Assembly (NCBI RefSeq): GCF_905171775.1
Contig: NC_053490.1
Location: 522,345,022-522,409,021, forward strand
DNA from: Rana temporaria
Taxonomy: Eukaryota; Chordata; Amphibia; Anura; Ranidae
Length of the DNA: 64,000 nt
Reading direction: 5' to 3'
In this document: piece by piece, positions 49,709 to 61,759 of the stretch
Position numbering within the stretch: the first letter of the stretch is position 1
How the letters are laid out: every line of letters begins with the position of its first letter
Notes under the pieces: generated by a model
What the model was told of the DNA's origin: nothing
Database searches by the model: none
What the model saw: only the letters and a program-made list of their open reading frames with translations
Made by a program: the position numbers and the translations under genes

Positions 49709-50044
49709 GCTCCCTGTTATCAAAAGGTTTGCTAATGTAGATAGTGGACAGGTTGGGACCCCCCACCCTATCATCATGTATTCTGCACTATCCTATTATT
49801 TATCAATATGTGACAAAGGGCTGGAATGCTTTAAGCGCTGCGCTTCCCCCCGTAACCAATTATAGGAAATTCTGAGATTCAGCCTGCCACAATCCCCAGC
49901 TTTTTCAATGGTGGACTAATTTACATAGAAGGCTTCTTAACAAGGATTGGAATCCAAAGCATGGATTACTATAAGAAAGAATGTAAGCCATCCCATTAGA
50001 AATCTTGCCTTATTACCAGATAGCTTTCATTATAAAGACCAAAC
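49709..50044. other. No gene recognised
   Basis: Nothing classifiable was seen in this stretch. Confidence 0.4.
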
Positions 50045-50048
50045 GTAA

Positions 50049-50953
50049 CCACTTGCCGACCGCCGCACGAACATTTACGTCGCCAGAATGGCACGGGCAG
50101 GCAAATGGGTGTACATGTATGGACTCGATGTCCGCTGGTGTCCCCTGATCGCGTCAAAAAGCTGCAGAACGGGGAGATGCCTATGTAAACAAGGTATTTC
50201 CCTGTTCTGCCTTGTGACATGACACTGATCTTCTGCTCCCTGTCCTTAGGAGCAGTGATCAGTGTTGTGTCACTTGTAGCCCAGCCCCCACACAGTTAGA
50301 ATCACTCCCTAGAACACACTTAAACCCTTCCTTGCCCCCTAGTGGTTCCCCCCTTCCCTGCCAGTGTCATTAACACAGTAATCAGTGCATTTTTATAGCA
50401 CTGGTCGCTGTATAAATGCCAATGGTCCCGAAATAGCGCGAAGAGTGTCTAATGTGCCCGCCATAATGTCGCAGTCACGATAGAAAAAAAAAAAAAAAAA
50501 CGCTGATCGCTGCCATTACTAGAAAAAAAAGATATATTAATAAAAATGCCATAAAAAAATACCCTATTTTGTAGACGCTATAACTTTTGCGCAAACCAAT
50601 CAATAAACGCTTATTGTGATTTTTTTTTACCAAAAATATGTAGAAGAATACGTGACGAAAAAAATTGTTTTTTATATATATTTTTGGGGGATATTTATTA
50701 TAGCAAAAAGTAGAATAATGTTGCTTTTTTTCAAAATTGGCGCTCTATTTTTCTTTATAGCGCAAAAAATAAAAACCGCAGAGGCGATCAAATACCACCA
50801 AAAGAAAGCTCTATTTGTGGGAGAAAAAAGGACGTCAATTTTGTTTGCGTACAACGTTGCACGACCACGCAATTATCAGTTAAAGCAACACAGTGCCGAA
50901 TCGCAAAAAGTGGCCCAGTCATTTGGCAGCCAAACCCTCCAGGGCTGAAGTGG
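50049..50953. mobile_element. TTAA MITE, CCACTTGCCGACC subfamily
   Basis: 905 bp with ends CCACTTGCCGACCGCCGC / CCAGGGCTGAAGTGG, flanked by a decayed GTAA (50045-50048) and TTAA (50954-50957). Standard family interior. The right TTAA is shared with the next element. Confidence 0.85.
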
Positions 50954-50957
50954 TTAA

Positions 50958-51382
50958 AGAAGTCCAGCCTGAGCTTTTTAGGTTGTGCTTCTCCTTTGGG
51001 TCACAGGAGTGCAATTTCTTTTGCACTCCTGTGACCTGTTTTCAGCAGAGACCGGCTTAAAGTCCACTCTCTGCTGACGTCACTGCCATCAGTCGGGGCA
51101 GCCCGTCATCACGACTTCCAAGTCAGGATCCGCCAGCTCCCTGATTGATGGCAGTCTCGGCGAGCCACTGAGATGGTCGCTCCCCGCCCCTCCTTGGCTC
51201 AGCGCTGAGAAGTAGAGCAGAAGCAATATTGACTGATAGTCAGCATCGCTCTGCTCGGGGAGGAGTGAGAACCGAGCCATCGGCGGTGTTCGGTGGCTCT
51301 GTTCCCAGTTCAGAGACGCCGGGGGACAGATACAGCACTCCATCCACTGAGGTAAGTATGCAAAAAAAAACATACTTCTCTT
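50958..51382. mobile_element. Possible TTAA MITE (AGAAGTCCAGCC), sharing a TTAA with its neighbour
   Basis: 425 bp from AGAAGTCCAGCCTGAGC to ACATACTTCTCT, between TTAA at 50954-50957 and 51383-51386. The ends match in the AGAAGT(CC)/ACTTCTCT part. GC-rich interior. Family membership is less certain than for its neighbour. Confidence 0.6.
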
Positions 51383-51467
51383 TTAAGTATACCACCCTTC
51401 CCCTTACTATGACAGTAAAGCCTTGTACACACAACCGGTTTTCCCGGCAGGAAAACTGCCAACAGAG

Positions 51468-51958
51468 GCGGCTCTAGGCTTCGTGAGGCCTTAGGCAAAA
51501 TTTGACATGGGGCCCCACTCACACCGATGATGGGGAAAAATAATTCAAAGACAAGAGCCTCTTCCCCACAACCCTGGCCGATGGTTGTGGGGGTCTGCGG
51601 GCAGGGGGCTTATTGGAATCTGGAAGCCGCCTTTAACAAGGTGGCCCCCAGATCCTGCTCTTTAATAACTAAGGGGCAGGGGCCACCCGGTGAAGTCACT
51701 TGCTGAACCCGCCCCCTTGTGACGTTATTGACTGAGGGCATGCTAGTTCATTGACGTCACAAGGGGTGGTGTCACCGATATTCACTGGTTGTTAGGGATG
51801 CTGGCCGCCCCACTCCTGAGTCAGGGCCCTTATTGCTGCCTGAGCACAGCAACGTTACGGTCCCCTGTCCCTCAAAACTGGGGTAAAGCATTGGGTAAGT
51901 TAGGCATGAGTGTGAGGCCTTAGGCGACCGCTTAATTTGCCTAATTAAAGAGCCACCT
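51468..51958. mobile_element. hAT-like MITE (CAGAGGCGGCTCT)
   Basis: Ends CAGAGGCGGCTCTAGGC / TTAAAGAGCCACCTCTG, with GAGGCCTTAGGC near both. No 8-bp duplication: the left flank is a fragment of a GCCTTGTACACAC MITE (51419-51467) and the right flank is a CCACTT-family fragment (ATACCACCAAAAGAAAGC, to about 52100), so flanking DNA has been lost. Confidence 0.7.
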
Positions 51959-52136
51959 CTGCACAGGTGATCTAATACCACCAAAAGAAAGCTCTATTTG
52001 TAGGGGGGGGGAGGTCATAAATTAGATTTGGGTGCAGCGCCATTACGCAAAAAATGGCCTGGTTATGAAGGGGGGTAAACCTTCCTGGAGCTGAAGTGGT
52101 TACTATAGATGTGAAGCTTGGTTTCTTCCAACAAGT

Positions 52137-52672
52137 TACCATATATATCGGCGTATACCACGCACTTTTCTAACCTTAAAATCAGGGGGAAATCGTGGGT
52201 GCGCGATATACGCCGATACTGCTGTTCCCAGGCGCCGCCGAAATAGACCGAGCCGAGTGTACTGCGCACTCGGCTAGGCTCGGCCACGCTCGGCTCCGCC
52301 CGCAGCCACGCGAGAGAAGCCGAGAGGAGCCAAACACACAGGAAATCCGGCTCCTCTCGGCGCCAAATGCAAAAACAAACACCGCTGCAACCCCGGGCAA
52401 GGTGCGGATGGACGGACCCCGCGAGGAAGCCGCAGACGGACACCTCCGAAGCCGCAGATGGACACCCACAAGGCTGGACTGACCCCGCGCAAGGAAGCCG
52501 CAGACGGACACCCACAAGGCTGGACGGACCCCGCGCAAGGCCGCAGACGGACGCCGGACAAGGCCGCCGATGGACGCAGGGCAAAAATTATTTTTTTTCC
52601 CCTTAAACTACCTTTCTAGGTTTGGGGTGCGCGTTATACGCTGGCGCGCTGTGTACCCCGATAAATACGGTA
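52137..52672. mobile_element. Mariner-type MITE (TACCATATATATCGGCGTAT)
   Basis: The left end TACCATATATATCGGCGTAT and the right end CCCCGATAAATACGGTA are imperfect inverted repeats at TA boundaries; GTATACCACGC and GCGTTATACGC also pair. The GC-rich interior has short tandem units around GACGGACACC and GGCTGGAC(T/G)GACCCCGCGC. Overlapping open frames on both strands come from these repeats. Confidence 0.75.
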
Positions 52673-53307
52673 GTTATTTTCTCTCCATAAAGAAGTCTGT
52701 GTCTCTGGAATAGCAAATATCAGTTTTTCTGTGTTATTTAGATTTGATTTTCTATTCATCCTCCTATTTTTTTTTTTTTTTTTTTTACCAACAATGCCAG
52801 CGGATAAATTGTCTGGAATCCATTTTTTTTTGTATATGTAGGATTCACATAACACTATAATTTTTTATGGCACATCTGTATAAGTATTCCTTTACAAAGC
52901 CAAGTAGTAAAGACAAAAGTAACGTATAAAAAAAAACGAATTGCAAATTCCGTACGGTTTAAGCGGTACAAGGAATCATAGGAAGCAACAAGATAGAACA
53001 GCAGAGAGAGCCGGGCTATAGTAAGATCTATCTAAGGTGACAGTATGCCTAACCCAATACACACACAATATCTACTATGCTATGCATGCACAATGCATAT
53101 TTATAGAAGGTCAGAATTAATATATATATAGTTTTTCTTAGTAGTTAATATCCGAATCCACAGTCTTGAAAAAAAAAAAAAAAGTGCAAGAGGTCATTCG
53201 CACCACTTGGGTTGAGCTGCACTGATCTACACGCATCAACAAAGGCTCAATGCTAGGGACACAGAAAACGATTGTTTCAACCATTTTCATGCAGCCACAA
53301 TGATGCA
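52673..53307. other. No gene recognised
   Basis: AT-rich with T and A runs (near 52770 and 53170). Nothing classifiable was seen. Confidence 0.4.
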
Positions 53308-53311
53308 TTAA

Positions 53312-54295
53312 CCACTTAAGACCCGGACCAAAATGCAGGTAAAGGACCCGGACAGTTTTTGCGATTCGGCACTGCGTCGCTTTAACTGACAATTGCGCGA
53401 TCGTGCGACGTGGCTCCCAAACAAAATTGGCGTCCTTTTTTTCCCACAAATAGAGCTTTCTTTTGGTGGTATTTGATCACCTGTGCGGTTTTAATTTTTT
53501 TGCGCTATAAACAAAAATAGGGCGACAATTTTGAAAAAAAGCAATATTTTTAACTTTTTGCTATAATAAATATCCCCCAAAAATATATAAAAAAAATGTT
53601 TTTTTTCTCAGTTTAGGGCGATACCTATTCTTCTACCTATTTTTGGTAAAAAAAAACGCAATAAGCGTTTATCGATTGGTTTGCGCAAATTTTATAGTGT
53701 TTACAAAATAGGGGATAGTTTTATTGCATTTTTATTAATAATTTTTTTTTTTTACTACTAATGGCAGCGATCAGCGATTTTTTTCGTGACCGCGACACTA
53801 TGGCAGACACATCGGACAATTTTTACACATTTTTGGGACAATTGTCATTTTCACAGCAAAAATGCTATAAAATGCATTGTTTACTGTGAAAATGACAATT
53901 GCAGTTTGGGAGTTAACCACTAGGGGGCGCTGAAGGGGTTAAGTGTGACCTCATATGTGTTTCTAACTGTAGGGGGCGGGGCTGGACGTGTGACATCATT
54001 GATCGTGTTTCCCTATATCAGGGAACACACGATGAATGACAGCGCCACCGTGAAAAACGGGGAAGGTGTGTTTACACACAGCTCTCCTCGTTCTTCAGCT
54101 CCGGGGACCGATCGCGGGACTCCAGTGGAGATCGGGTCCGCGGGTCCCGCGGCCGCGGTCACGGAGATTCGGACCGTGTCGCGGGCGCCCGCAACCCACT
54201 GCTGGGCACTTAAAGAGGACGTACAGGTACGTGCTTGTGCCCAGCCGTGCCATTCTGCCGACGTATATCTGCAGGAGGCGGTCCTTAAGTGGTTA
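53312..54295. mobile_element. TTAA MITE, CCACTTAAG family, reverse orientation, complete
   Basis: 984 bp starting CCACTTAAGACCCGGACC and ending GCGGTCCTTAAGTGG, flanked by TTAA at 53308-53311 and 54296-54299. The interior is the reverse complement of 24502-25422. Confidence 0.9.
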
Positions 54296-54408
54296 AGGTG
54301 TAGTACAGCGCATGTTTATGCAGTAAAACTCACCGAACTACATGTCACCACCGTGCCACCTTGAATGAAGTGTCAATTTTCGACACTATAATGAAGTTTA
54401 ATGCCTAA

Positions 54409-55330
54409 TGCCGCGTACACACGACCGTTTTTCGGGTTGTAAAAAATGAAGTTTTTATTTTAATGTCATTAAAAACGATCGTGTGTAGGCTCCAGAGCAT
54501 TTTTTACGATGTAAAAAATGGCCATTAAAAAATGTTCACGTCGTTTTTAACGTTGTCGTTTTTTACGTCGTAAAAAATGGTCGTATGTGGGCTTTAACGA
54601 TGCGAAAAAAACGTGCATGCTCAGAAGCAAGTTATGAGACGGCAGCGCTCGTTCTGGTAAAACTACCGTTCGTAATGGAGTAAGCACATTCATCACGCTG
54701 TAACAGACTGAAAAGCGCAAATCGTCTTTTACTAACACAAAATCAGCTAAAGCAGCCCAAAGGGTGGCGTCATCCGAATGGAACTTCCCCTTTAGGCCTC
54801 GTACACACGATAGGTTAACCAGAGGACAACAGTCTGAAGGACCGTTTTCATCGGTCCAAACCGTTCGTGTGTAGGCCCCATAGGTTATTTAGCCTTAGGT
54901 TAAAAAAAATGGCAACTTGCTTTAAAATGTAACCGATGGATTGCTAACCGATAGGTCAAAACCGATCGTTAGTAGGCACAACCATCGGTTAAAAATCCAC
55001 GCATGCTCAGAATCAAGTCGACGCATGCTTGGAAGCATTGAACTTCGTTTTTTTCAGCACGTCGTTGTCTTTTACGTCACCGCGTTCTGACACGATCGTT
55101 TTTTTAACTGATGGTGTGTACGCACGACGGACCATCAGTCAGCTTCATAGGTTAACCTAGGACAAGGGTTAACCTATCGTTTGTACAAGGCCTTATAGTG
55201 ACGTCGTACGCGTTGTACGTCACCGCGCTTTGTTAGAGCATTTTTTTTTCACGATCGTGTGTAGGCAAGGCCGTTTTAACGATCGAGTTAAAAAAAACGT
55301 TTTTTTTTTAAACCATTAAAAACATAATTT
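54409..55330. mobile_element. TGCCGCGTACACACG Harbinger-type MITE, right end lost, hosting a nested MITE
   Basis: TAA (54406-54408) then TGCCGCGTACACACGACCG. The interior is shared with 19112-20398 (AAGCAAGTTATGAGACGG, CGTCATCCGAATGGAACTTC, TTGTACGTCACCGCGC). It is interrupted at 54795-55192 and fades near 55330 without its right terminal repeat. Confidence 0.8.
54795..55192. mobile_element. Harbinger-type MITE (GGCCTCGTACACACG), TSD TTA, nested
   Basis: 398 bp with ends GGCCTCGTACACACGATAGG / CCTATCGTTTGTACAAGGCC, flanked by TTA at 54792-54794 and 55193-55195. The paralogue at 19506-19525 reads CCCCTTTAGAGTGCCGTCG without an insertion, giving the empty site. The interior is related to 60799-61202. 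Confidence 0.92.
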
Positions 55331-55752
55331 TTTTACAGCCCTAAAAAATTTCCATAGGTGACGCTTACATTTTTTTTTACGGTTACCAGTTTAGAGTTAC
55401 AGAGGAGGACTTTATGGACAGGTTCTCTTTATGGAGGGATCGGGGGGTCTAAAAGACCCCAAATCCCTCCTTTGCACTTAAAAGTATTCAGAAAACTTAA
55501 ATCAATGAATCCAAGCTCTGCAAGCTGAGATAACATGCACTGCATTGATATTAAAGATTCTAACTACCACAAGAATGAGTCCTTACATTTAAAGGGCATC
55601 TGTCATTTCAGATCCATCATGGCAGCGGCTGTTAGCGGGCCTCCACTCACCTGCTGCCGCCACGTTCCTCACCTTGTTGTGTCACTGCCACATTACCAGC
55701 CATCCCATTAAAGTGAATGGGACTGTCGGTGAGTCAACAGCGGGTCAGAGGA

Positions 55753-55896
55753 GTATCTAATGTACAATGTGTGTGTTTCTGTAATATAATTGTGCCAAAT
55801 ACCTTCGTTATAGCGCTGCTCAGCGCTTCTGTGACCCGCCGGAGCACTCTTCCCCACAATAATATTACAAAAACACACACATTGTACATTATATAC
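55753..55896. repeat. 42-bp inverted repeat (hairpin)
   Basis: Arms 55753-55794 and 55855-55896 match at 39 of 42 positions (core TGTACAATGTGTGTGTTT and its complement), with a 60-nt spacer containing the smaller palindrome AGCGCTGCTCAGCGCT. Possibly the remains of a foldback element. Confidence 0.8.
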
Positions 55897-55937
55897 TACT
55901 GCAATAGAGTGGATTATAGGATTTTGCAAGCATTTTA

Positions 55938-56043
55938 AACTAGGGCTTATTTTTGGGGTAGGGCTTATAGTGCAGCCCTCCTGGAAAATAACGCTAGGTC
56001 TTATTTTTCGGGGTAGGTCTGATTTTCGGGGGAAACATGGTAG
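55938..56043. mobile_element. Mariner-type MITE fragment (CTAGGGCTTATTTTTGGGG)
   Basis: CTAGGGCTTATTTTTGGGG ... TTTTCGGGGGAAACATGGTA resembles the end of a mariner-like repeat known from many vertebrates. Only about 105 bp remains. Confidence 0.6.
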
Positions 56044-56992
56044 TGATCTGCCTGTGTCCCGAGCGATCAGCGGGTCCCCGCTGATTGGCTCCTGCTGTGT
56101 CCAATCAAAGAGGGAGCAGGCCACCGGCGCCGCACGTGCGCCCCAGACCCGGAAGGGTCAGATCCCGTACTAGGTATGTGATCTGGCACAGAGCGGCCAC
56201 CCTGCTGCAGTATGTGTGCGTGGGCCGGTCCACAAGAGGAAAACCTGTGGGAATAGACATTCCTTGTTTGTACAGGCTGTAGGCACTGCGGCTCTCGTTC
56301 TGATCCAGCTTCTTCTATTTCCATACAGCTTCTTCTTAAATCACTGAATAAGTAAAACATAAAACCCACAATAGAAGCAACAGAAAAGTTTAAATTTCCC
56401 CACGTCAAGCGAGGAAAAAGCCGATCTCTCAGACTTTGCTTTGTCTGTCTTCATCAGTAATTCATCAAAGCAACTTTATAGCCAATTAGGAAATCGGCTG
56501 CCTGGCATAATATTCTAAGATGTCTGTTTCTGTTGTCATTGCTATTCTATTCCTTTGTGAGATGAATAGGCCAGATTTGGTTGTCAGAAACTCAATTATG
56601 ACATTTCTTAGAGTTGGCATTAGCTTCAAGTGAAAATTACTGTGTCAGGCTGGATGGGAATGATATTACCGTACTGACCCAAATATGACAGCCTCTCACT
56701 CACAAACTTTAGGCTGCAAGTTAAAGGAGAAAGATTATAAATCAGTAAATGGCCAATCTCTACGCAGTCAAAAGATTTATTTTATTTAAAGAGCACTTTT
56801 GCCACCAGCCTTTGCCCTCACAGATACTCAGTTGATTCTAACACGCCACAATTAAATCAACACTGGGGTTTCTCACTCTCAAAGCTGACGCAGATAGAAA
56901 TAAACACATTTTTCTAGTAGAGTAGGCCTCAAACTACAGCCCATGGGCCTGTAAAGGCCTCAAGTTTTCTGATTTTCTGCATAGTTCCAGAT
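56044..56992. other. No gene recognised
   Basis: GC-rich at the left (GGTCCCCGCTGATTGG), AT-rich at the right. No supported coding sequence. Confidence 0.4.
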
Positions 56993-57110
56993 ATAGCACC
57001 CTGGTGCTTAGGCAGGGTTGTTCACAAATTTAGTCTGCCAGGTAGTACGTGTCCTGGCTAACTTTTCCCTAAATCTGGGTTTGCTGCACTTCTCTCTTGT
57101 GAGTGAGAAA
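56993..57110 (+). mobile_element. LTR-like fragment (TAGCACCCTGGTGCTTAGGC)
   Basis: TAGCACCCTGGTGCTTAGGC, then GTCCTGGCTA and TTTTCCCTAAATCTGGGTTT, is repeated at 60076-60200. No target duplication. Confidence 0.55.
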
Positions 57111-58520
57111 CTTATATAGTGCAACACAAGCAAACTGAATTGCCTCTGGGCGCTTCAGGAATCGCCTCTGGGCACTTGTCAGGAAAGACGTGCTGGGAAC
57201 AGTAGTTCCACACAAGCTGCTGCGCAGTTATTGGTGCCTATGCACATGAGCAATGCTCCAGTTATTCCTTGAGGCCGCGGTCAGGCCCACCAGTGTTCCT
57301 TGATGATGGAACCTCCTTTGAAAAGGAGTTGGGACTCGACGACATCTAAGGAGACGAAACACGTCGGGGAGGACTCCACTGCCGCTATACATATGTAAAC
57401 CAAAGCACTTGTTGTGCTTTTTTAAGGTCATTTTTACCCGCACAGTAATTTATTTTGAATTATTTTATAACGAAGATATTTTTAAATACAAGTCAATCTA
57501 TATGACATAGTCTATAATATGAAACTTATTCACGGAGACGTATGATCATACAAAATAGCTAATTTATTGATTGACAAAAATATGAATATTTACATGAAAT
57601 TAAAATACCAATTGCGTTACATGAACGACTTGAAAATCAATAAAATACCCCCAAAATGGGCATGCAATACCTTTGATCTGTGTGTCATTGTAAGTTCTCA
57701 AAATAACTTTATATAAATGACAATGAAAAAAAAGCGTCTATTTCAAATGCCCAACCGTTACTATACTGCAGGTAAGTAAGTGGTTAACAATGTGAAATAT
57801 ATTGGACGTTTGTTTTGTCAATAAAATTAGAAACTATGTAAAAATAAAAATATAATAAAAATTGTACTCTTTAAGGAAAAATTTACCAATTATTGATTAT
57901 GAGAACAAACCATAACTACAAGATATTCAATACTTCAATATTTCAACATTTCTAGGGAACAACAATAGATTTCAGATAAAATAAAAAATGGCATAGTTAC
58001 CAATTCCAAAATGACTATTTCCTACTGGCAAGTGACCAGAGCTAAAATGGTTGCAGTCTTTCTATGTCTCTTCATTGGATAAGGATATATCTTCATGCAT
58101 TGTCCTAGCGTGCCCCTCCCCATTGGAATCAGTCCTCCCTGCATCATACTTCAGTCATTGCTTCATTCCTGCTCTCATGGGGTGCTCCTATTGATGGGGT
58201 CTCCTCTCGGGGTCTTCTCCATTCTGGGCTCCCCCTTCTCTAATTTTCTTCCCTCATTATATATCGAGCAGGACAATAGGACTATAAAGATTATACCCAG
58301 TTCTGCCCATTTGATCTGTGTCTTTAATTCATAGGTTCATGGCCCATATGGGAGTTCCTGTCAAGACGTGTCTGGTTTCTATTGGCTGACAGCTTAATGA
58401 TTAACTGTTCCCTAGACTCTGAGGATCCTTTGGTAATATCACTTTCAACCACCAGGTGTCTCACCTTTATTGCGAGATTATCTATACGTTAATATTTATT
58501 TTATTGGGGAGACCATATAC
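57111..58520. other. No gene recognised, AT-rich, possibly low-copy
   Basis: A short segment near 57335-57375 (GGAGACGAAACACGTCGGGG) resembles a motif common in frog repeats. Otherwise AT-rich and unclassified. Confidence 0.4.
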
Positions 58521-58521
58521 A

Positions 58522-58562
<41 letters not shown>
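58521..58562. repeat. (TA)n microsatellite
   Basis: A TA run followed by a TTTATA break and a short CA-rich run to about 58586. Confidence 0.93.
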
Positions 58563-58569
<7 letters not shown>

Positions 58570-59612
58570 CACACACATATACACACTCTGGTAATTCTAT
58601 ATTTTATATGATACAATCAGTATACTTTTGCATCTTATATAACATGCTTCTATATTCCTTTATAACTGTATATTTCCCAAAAACAGTCTTTTCAACCATG
58701 CATAGGTTTACATCTCTCAATCAATGCAAAATAATTATTAATGTGGATACATGAATCATTTTGATATGTGTTACAGGTTAATTCACATTTTTATAATCAC
58801 AATTTGATATCTTTCATAATGTTGGTTAACTTCTTTAAAACACTTCTATTCAAAATCAAATTTCTCATATATTTCTCCTAACAAAATGTCTTACAATAAC
58901 ATTTAGATATTTTAACATATTTCTGACGTGTATAATTTCACAGTTCTTCCACTATGTGTTTGTATGGGCTTTAGCAGCTTTCAAGGATGTTTTAAAAGTG
59001 ACACAGCTTGTTTAAACAGTTCCTCACTTTAACACAATGGTTCTCCTTAGATAAGGCGTGTTCCCATGTGATATATGCTTAGTTAGCTATCTGTGAAAAA
59101 TATTCTGTATTGCAGGATTTCTAACCAACAATGATAGTAAACATTTTCTTGTTTGCCCATTATAGCTGGGACAACATTTCTTTGTCCTGTGACAAAAGTT
59201 ACCATTGTTTCTGAACTTTCTGTTTGAGAACAGGAGTTGTAAAAATCAGAAGATGGCTAATGTATTGGGAACTGGTCAAATATGAGCCAAGTGTGTTTTC
59301 TCTTCAATGACTGAAAGACTTTCATATACAATCGTTCACATCAATTCTGAGGCCTACTGGACCTTCATTATTCCGCCAGTAAATATTAAATTATTATTAT
59401 TATTTTCGTCATAATCCATAACATTGTCCGCTATTTATCTGCCCTTGTGTGAACTGCTACTTGCCACATCTACATGTGTGATGTTATTTATTCCATGTGG
59501 TATGCCGCATGTATTGTTACCATTTTATTTTCCCTGTTACCCCACCTACCCAAGTTTTGTCAGGACATCCACTCTCAGGCTTGAGAGTACTTTTTTTTTC
59601 TTTTCCAAACCC
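58563..59612. other. No gene recognised, AT-rich
   Basis: About 1 kb of AT-rich, probably low-copy sequence. No splice or coding structure can be supported. Confidence 0.4.
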
Positions 59613-59615
59613 TCA

Positions 59616-60043
59616 GGCCCTGTACACACGATCAAACATGTCTGCTGAAACTGGTCCGCAGACCAGTTTCAGCGGACAGATCTGACCGTGTGTACAGCCT
59701 AGCAGACAGGTTAACAGCAGACAAAAGTTTTAAAGCATGCTTTAAAACCAATCTGCTGGAAACCCGTCCGTCCGACATGTCCGCTGGTTAGTACGCTTAA
59801 CCAGCGGACCGAAATCTCCCGCATGCGCCGAATGGATTCGACGCATGCGTGGAAGCATTTTACTTCCTGGTTTGCGGACGTGGCGCATCAACGTCACCGT
59901 CACGTCACCGCGCCGTCTGTCCGTGGGGATTTTGGTTTGATGGTGTGTACAACCGTCAGACCAAAATCTCCTAGCAGACATGTCCGATGAAAACGGTCCG
60001 CGGACCGTTTTCATCGGACATGTTCGAGCGTGTGTACAGGGCC
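59616..60043. mobile_element. Harbinger-type MITE (GGCCCTGTACACACG), TSD TCA
   Basis: 428 bp with ends GGCCCTGTACACACGATCA / CGTGTGTACAGGGCC, flanked by TCA at 59613-59615 and 60044-60046. The interior ACATGTCCG blocks match 1938-2375, which also has a TCA duplication. Confidence 0.9.
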
Positions 60044-60073
60044 TCAGACGTAGTTTTGTTGGCAGTGGGAGAA

Positions 60074-60492
60074 TGTAGCACCCTGGTGCTTAGGCAGTAT
60101 TATGCACAAATTGTGTATGCCAGGTACAAAGTGTCCTGGCTAGTTGTTAGAAGATCCACTAACTTTTCCCTAAATCTGGGTTTGCTGCACTTCTCTCTTT
60201 TGTCACTGGGTGGCACTGTTGCCGGTGACATTGGATTGACAAGAACATAGCGAAGCCAGACTATGAGTGGATGGGTTGTCTCATCCAATGGGCAAGGGTC
60301 TTTGGCACCTTGGCCTGCTAGGAGAACCTATTTATTTGGGCGGAGTCAGGTGATCGTGGTTCTGTACCACCTGGATAGCTGTCTGGGTGGATGTGTGTAA
60401 AAATGCTCCGGGTTGCTAGGCCAGAAGCCTGAGGCCTATCTCGGGAGTACCAGGCTGCTAGGCTGCCTGAGGCCTATCCAGGAGTAGGAGAA
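60074..60492 (+). mobile_element. LTR-like fragment, joined to Tc1
   Basis: Starts TGTAGCACCCTGGTGCTTAG and shares its first 125 bp with 56993-57110. It includes a TATA-like CTATTTATTTGGGCGG near 60327 and duplicated CCTGAGGCCTATC segments (about 60429 and 60468). It ends where Tc1 sequence begins. No right end or target duplication. Confidence 0.55.
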
Positions 60493-61547
60493 GCCATAAG
60501 AAGTCCCGTTTGCGGTTTGCTTGAAGCCATATGGGGGGACACAACAAACATGTGAAAGAAGATGCTCTGGTCAGATGAGACCAAATTTTTTCTTTTTGGC
60601 CTAAAAACAAAGCGCTATGTGTGGTGAAAAACTAACACTGCACATCACCCTGAACACTCCATCCCCACCGTGAAGCGTGGTGGTGGCAGCATCATGTTGT
60701 GGGGATGGTTTTCTTCAGCAGGGACAGGGAAGCTGGTCAGAGTTGATGGGAAGATGGATGGAGCCAAATACAGGGCAATCTTAGAAGAAAATCTGTTAGG
60801 CCGCGTACACACGATTGGTCAAAACCGATGAAAACGGACTGAAGGACCGTTTCATCGGTCCAAACCGATCGTGTGTGGCCTCCATCGGTCAGTTATCCTT
60901 CGGTCAAAAAAATGAGACCTTGCTTTAAAATTGAACTGAAGGACGCCTAACCGATATGCCAAAACCGATGGTTCGCATTCAAAAGTATCGGTCAATAGGC
61001 TGCGCATGCTCAGAATCAAGTCGACGCATTCTTGGAAGCATTGAACTTTGTTTTTTTCCGCACGTCGTGTGTTCTGACACGATCAGTTTTTTAACCGATG
61101 GTGTGTAGGCACATCAGACCATCAGTCAGCTTCATCGGTTAACCGATGAAACGGTCCTTCAGTTCGTTTTCATCGGTTATGACCAATCGTGTGTACGTGG
61201 CCTTAGAGTCTGCAAAAGACTTGAGACTGTGGCGGAGGTTCACCTTCCAGCAGGACAATGACCAGAAACATACAGCCAGAGCTACAATGGAATGCTTTAG
61301 ATCAAAGAATATTCATGTGTTAGAATGGCCCAGTCACAGTCCAGACCTAAATCCAATTGAGAATCTGTGGCAAGACCTGAAAATTGCTGTTCACAGACGC
61401 TCTCCATCCAATCTGACAGAGCTTGAGCTATTTTGCGAAGAAGAATGGGCAGAAATGTCCCTCTCTAGATGTGCAAAGCTGGTAGAGACATCCCCAAAAA
61501 GATTTGCAGCTTTAATTGCAGTGAAAGGCGGTTCTACAAAGTATTGA
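60493..61547 (+). pseudogene. Tc1-like transposase, 5' truncated, with stop and MITE insertion
   Basis: The catalytic domain is split in two: 60493-60798 encodes LWSDETKFFLFG (first Asp) and KRGGGSIMLWGWFSSAGTGK, with an in-frame TGA just before the first motif (near 60556). 61206-61547 encodes QQDNDQKHTARAT (second Asp) and SPDLNPIENLWQDLK (Glu), with 34 residues between second Asp and Glu, ending GGSTKY. Without the MITE the two parts join in one frame. The N-terminal DNA-binding domain is missing. Non-functional. Confidence 0.88.
60799..61202. mobile_element. Harbinger-type MITE (GGCCGCGTACACACG), TSD TTA, inside a Tc1 transposase
   Basis: 404 bp with ends GGCCGCGTACACACGATTGG / CCAATCGTGTGTACGTGGCC, flanked by TTA at 60796-60798 and 61203-61205. 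Removing the element and one TTA restores the Tc1 reading (GAAAATCTGTTAGAGTCTGC). Same family as 11774-12191. Confidence 0.96.
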
Positions 61548-61759
61548 CTCCGGGGGGCGCTATACAAATGTACCCTATGTTTTCCATATATTTATTTGCA
61601 AGACATTTTTAAAAACATTTATCATTTTCCTTTCACTTCACAATTATGTGCCACTTTGTGTTGGTCTATCACATAAAATCCCAATAAAATAAATTTACGT
61701 TTTTGGTTGCAAAATGTGGAAAATTTCAAGGGGGTGTGAATACTTTTTAAGGCACTGTA

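Larger units (their letters stand above)
60493..61759 (+). mobile_element. Tc1-like transposon (second family), 5' truncated, MITE inserted
   Basis: From CATAAGAAGTCCCGTTTGCG to the terminal TGTGAATACTTTTTAAGGCACTG(TA). The 5' terminal repeat and N-terminal transposase region are missing. A 404-bp MITE interrupts it at 60799-61202. Its 3' untranslated region (61625-61759) matches the foreign tail of the chimeric element at 929-1060. Confidence 0.9.

Noticed and set aside
52063..52606. Arginine/alanine-rich frames on both strands, up to about 170 codons
   Set aside because: GC-rich short tandem units inside a mariner-type MITE explain the open frames; no domain is recognisable.
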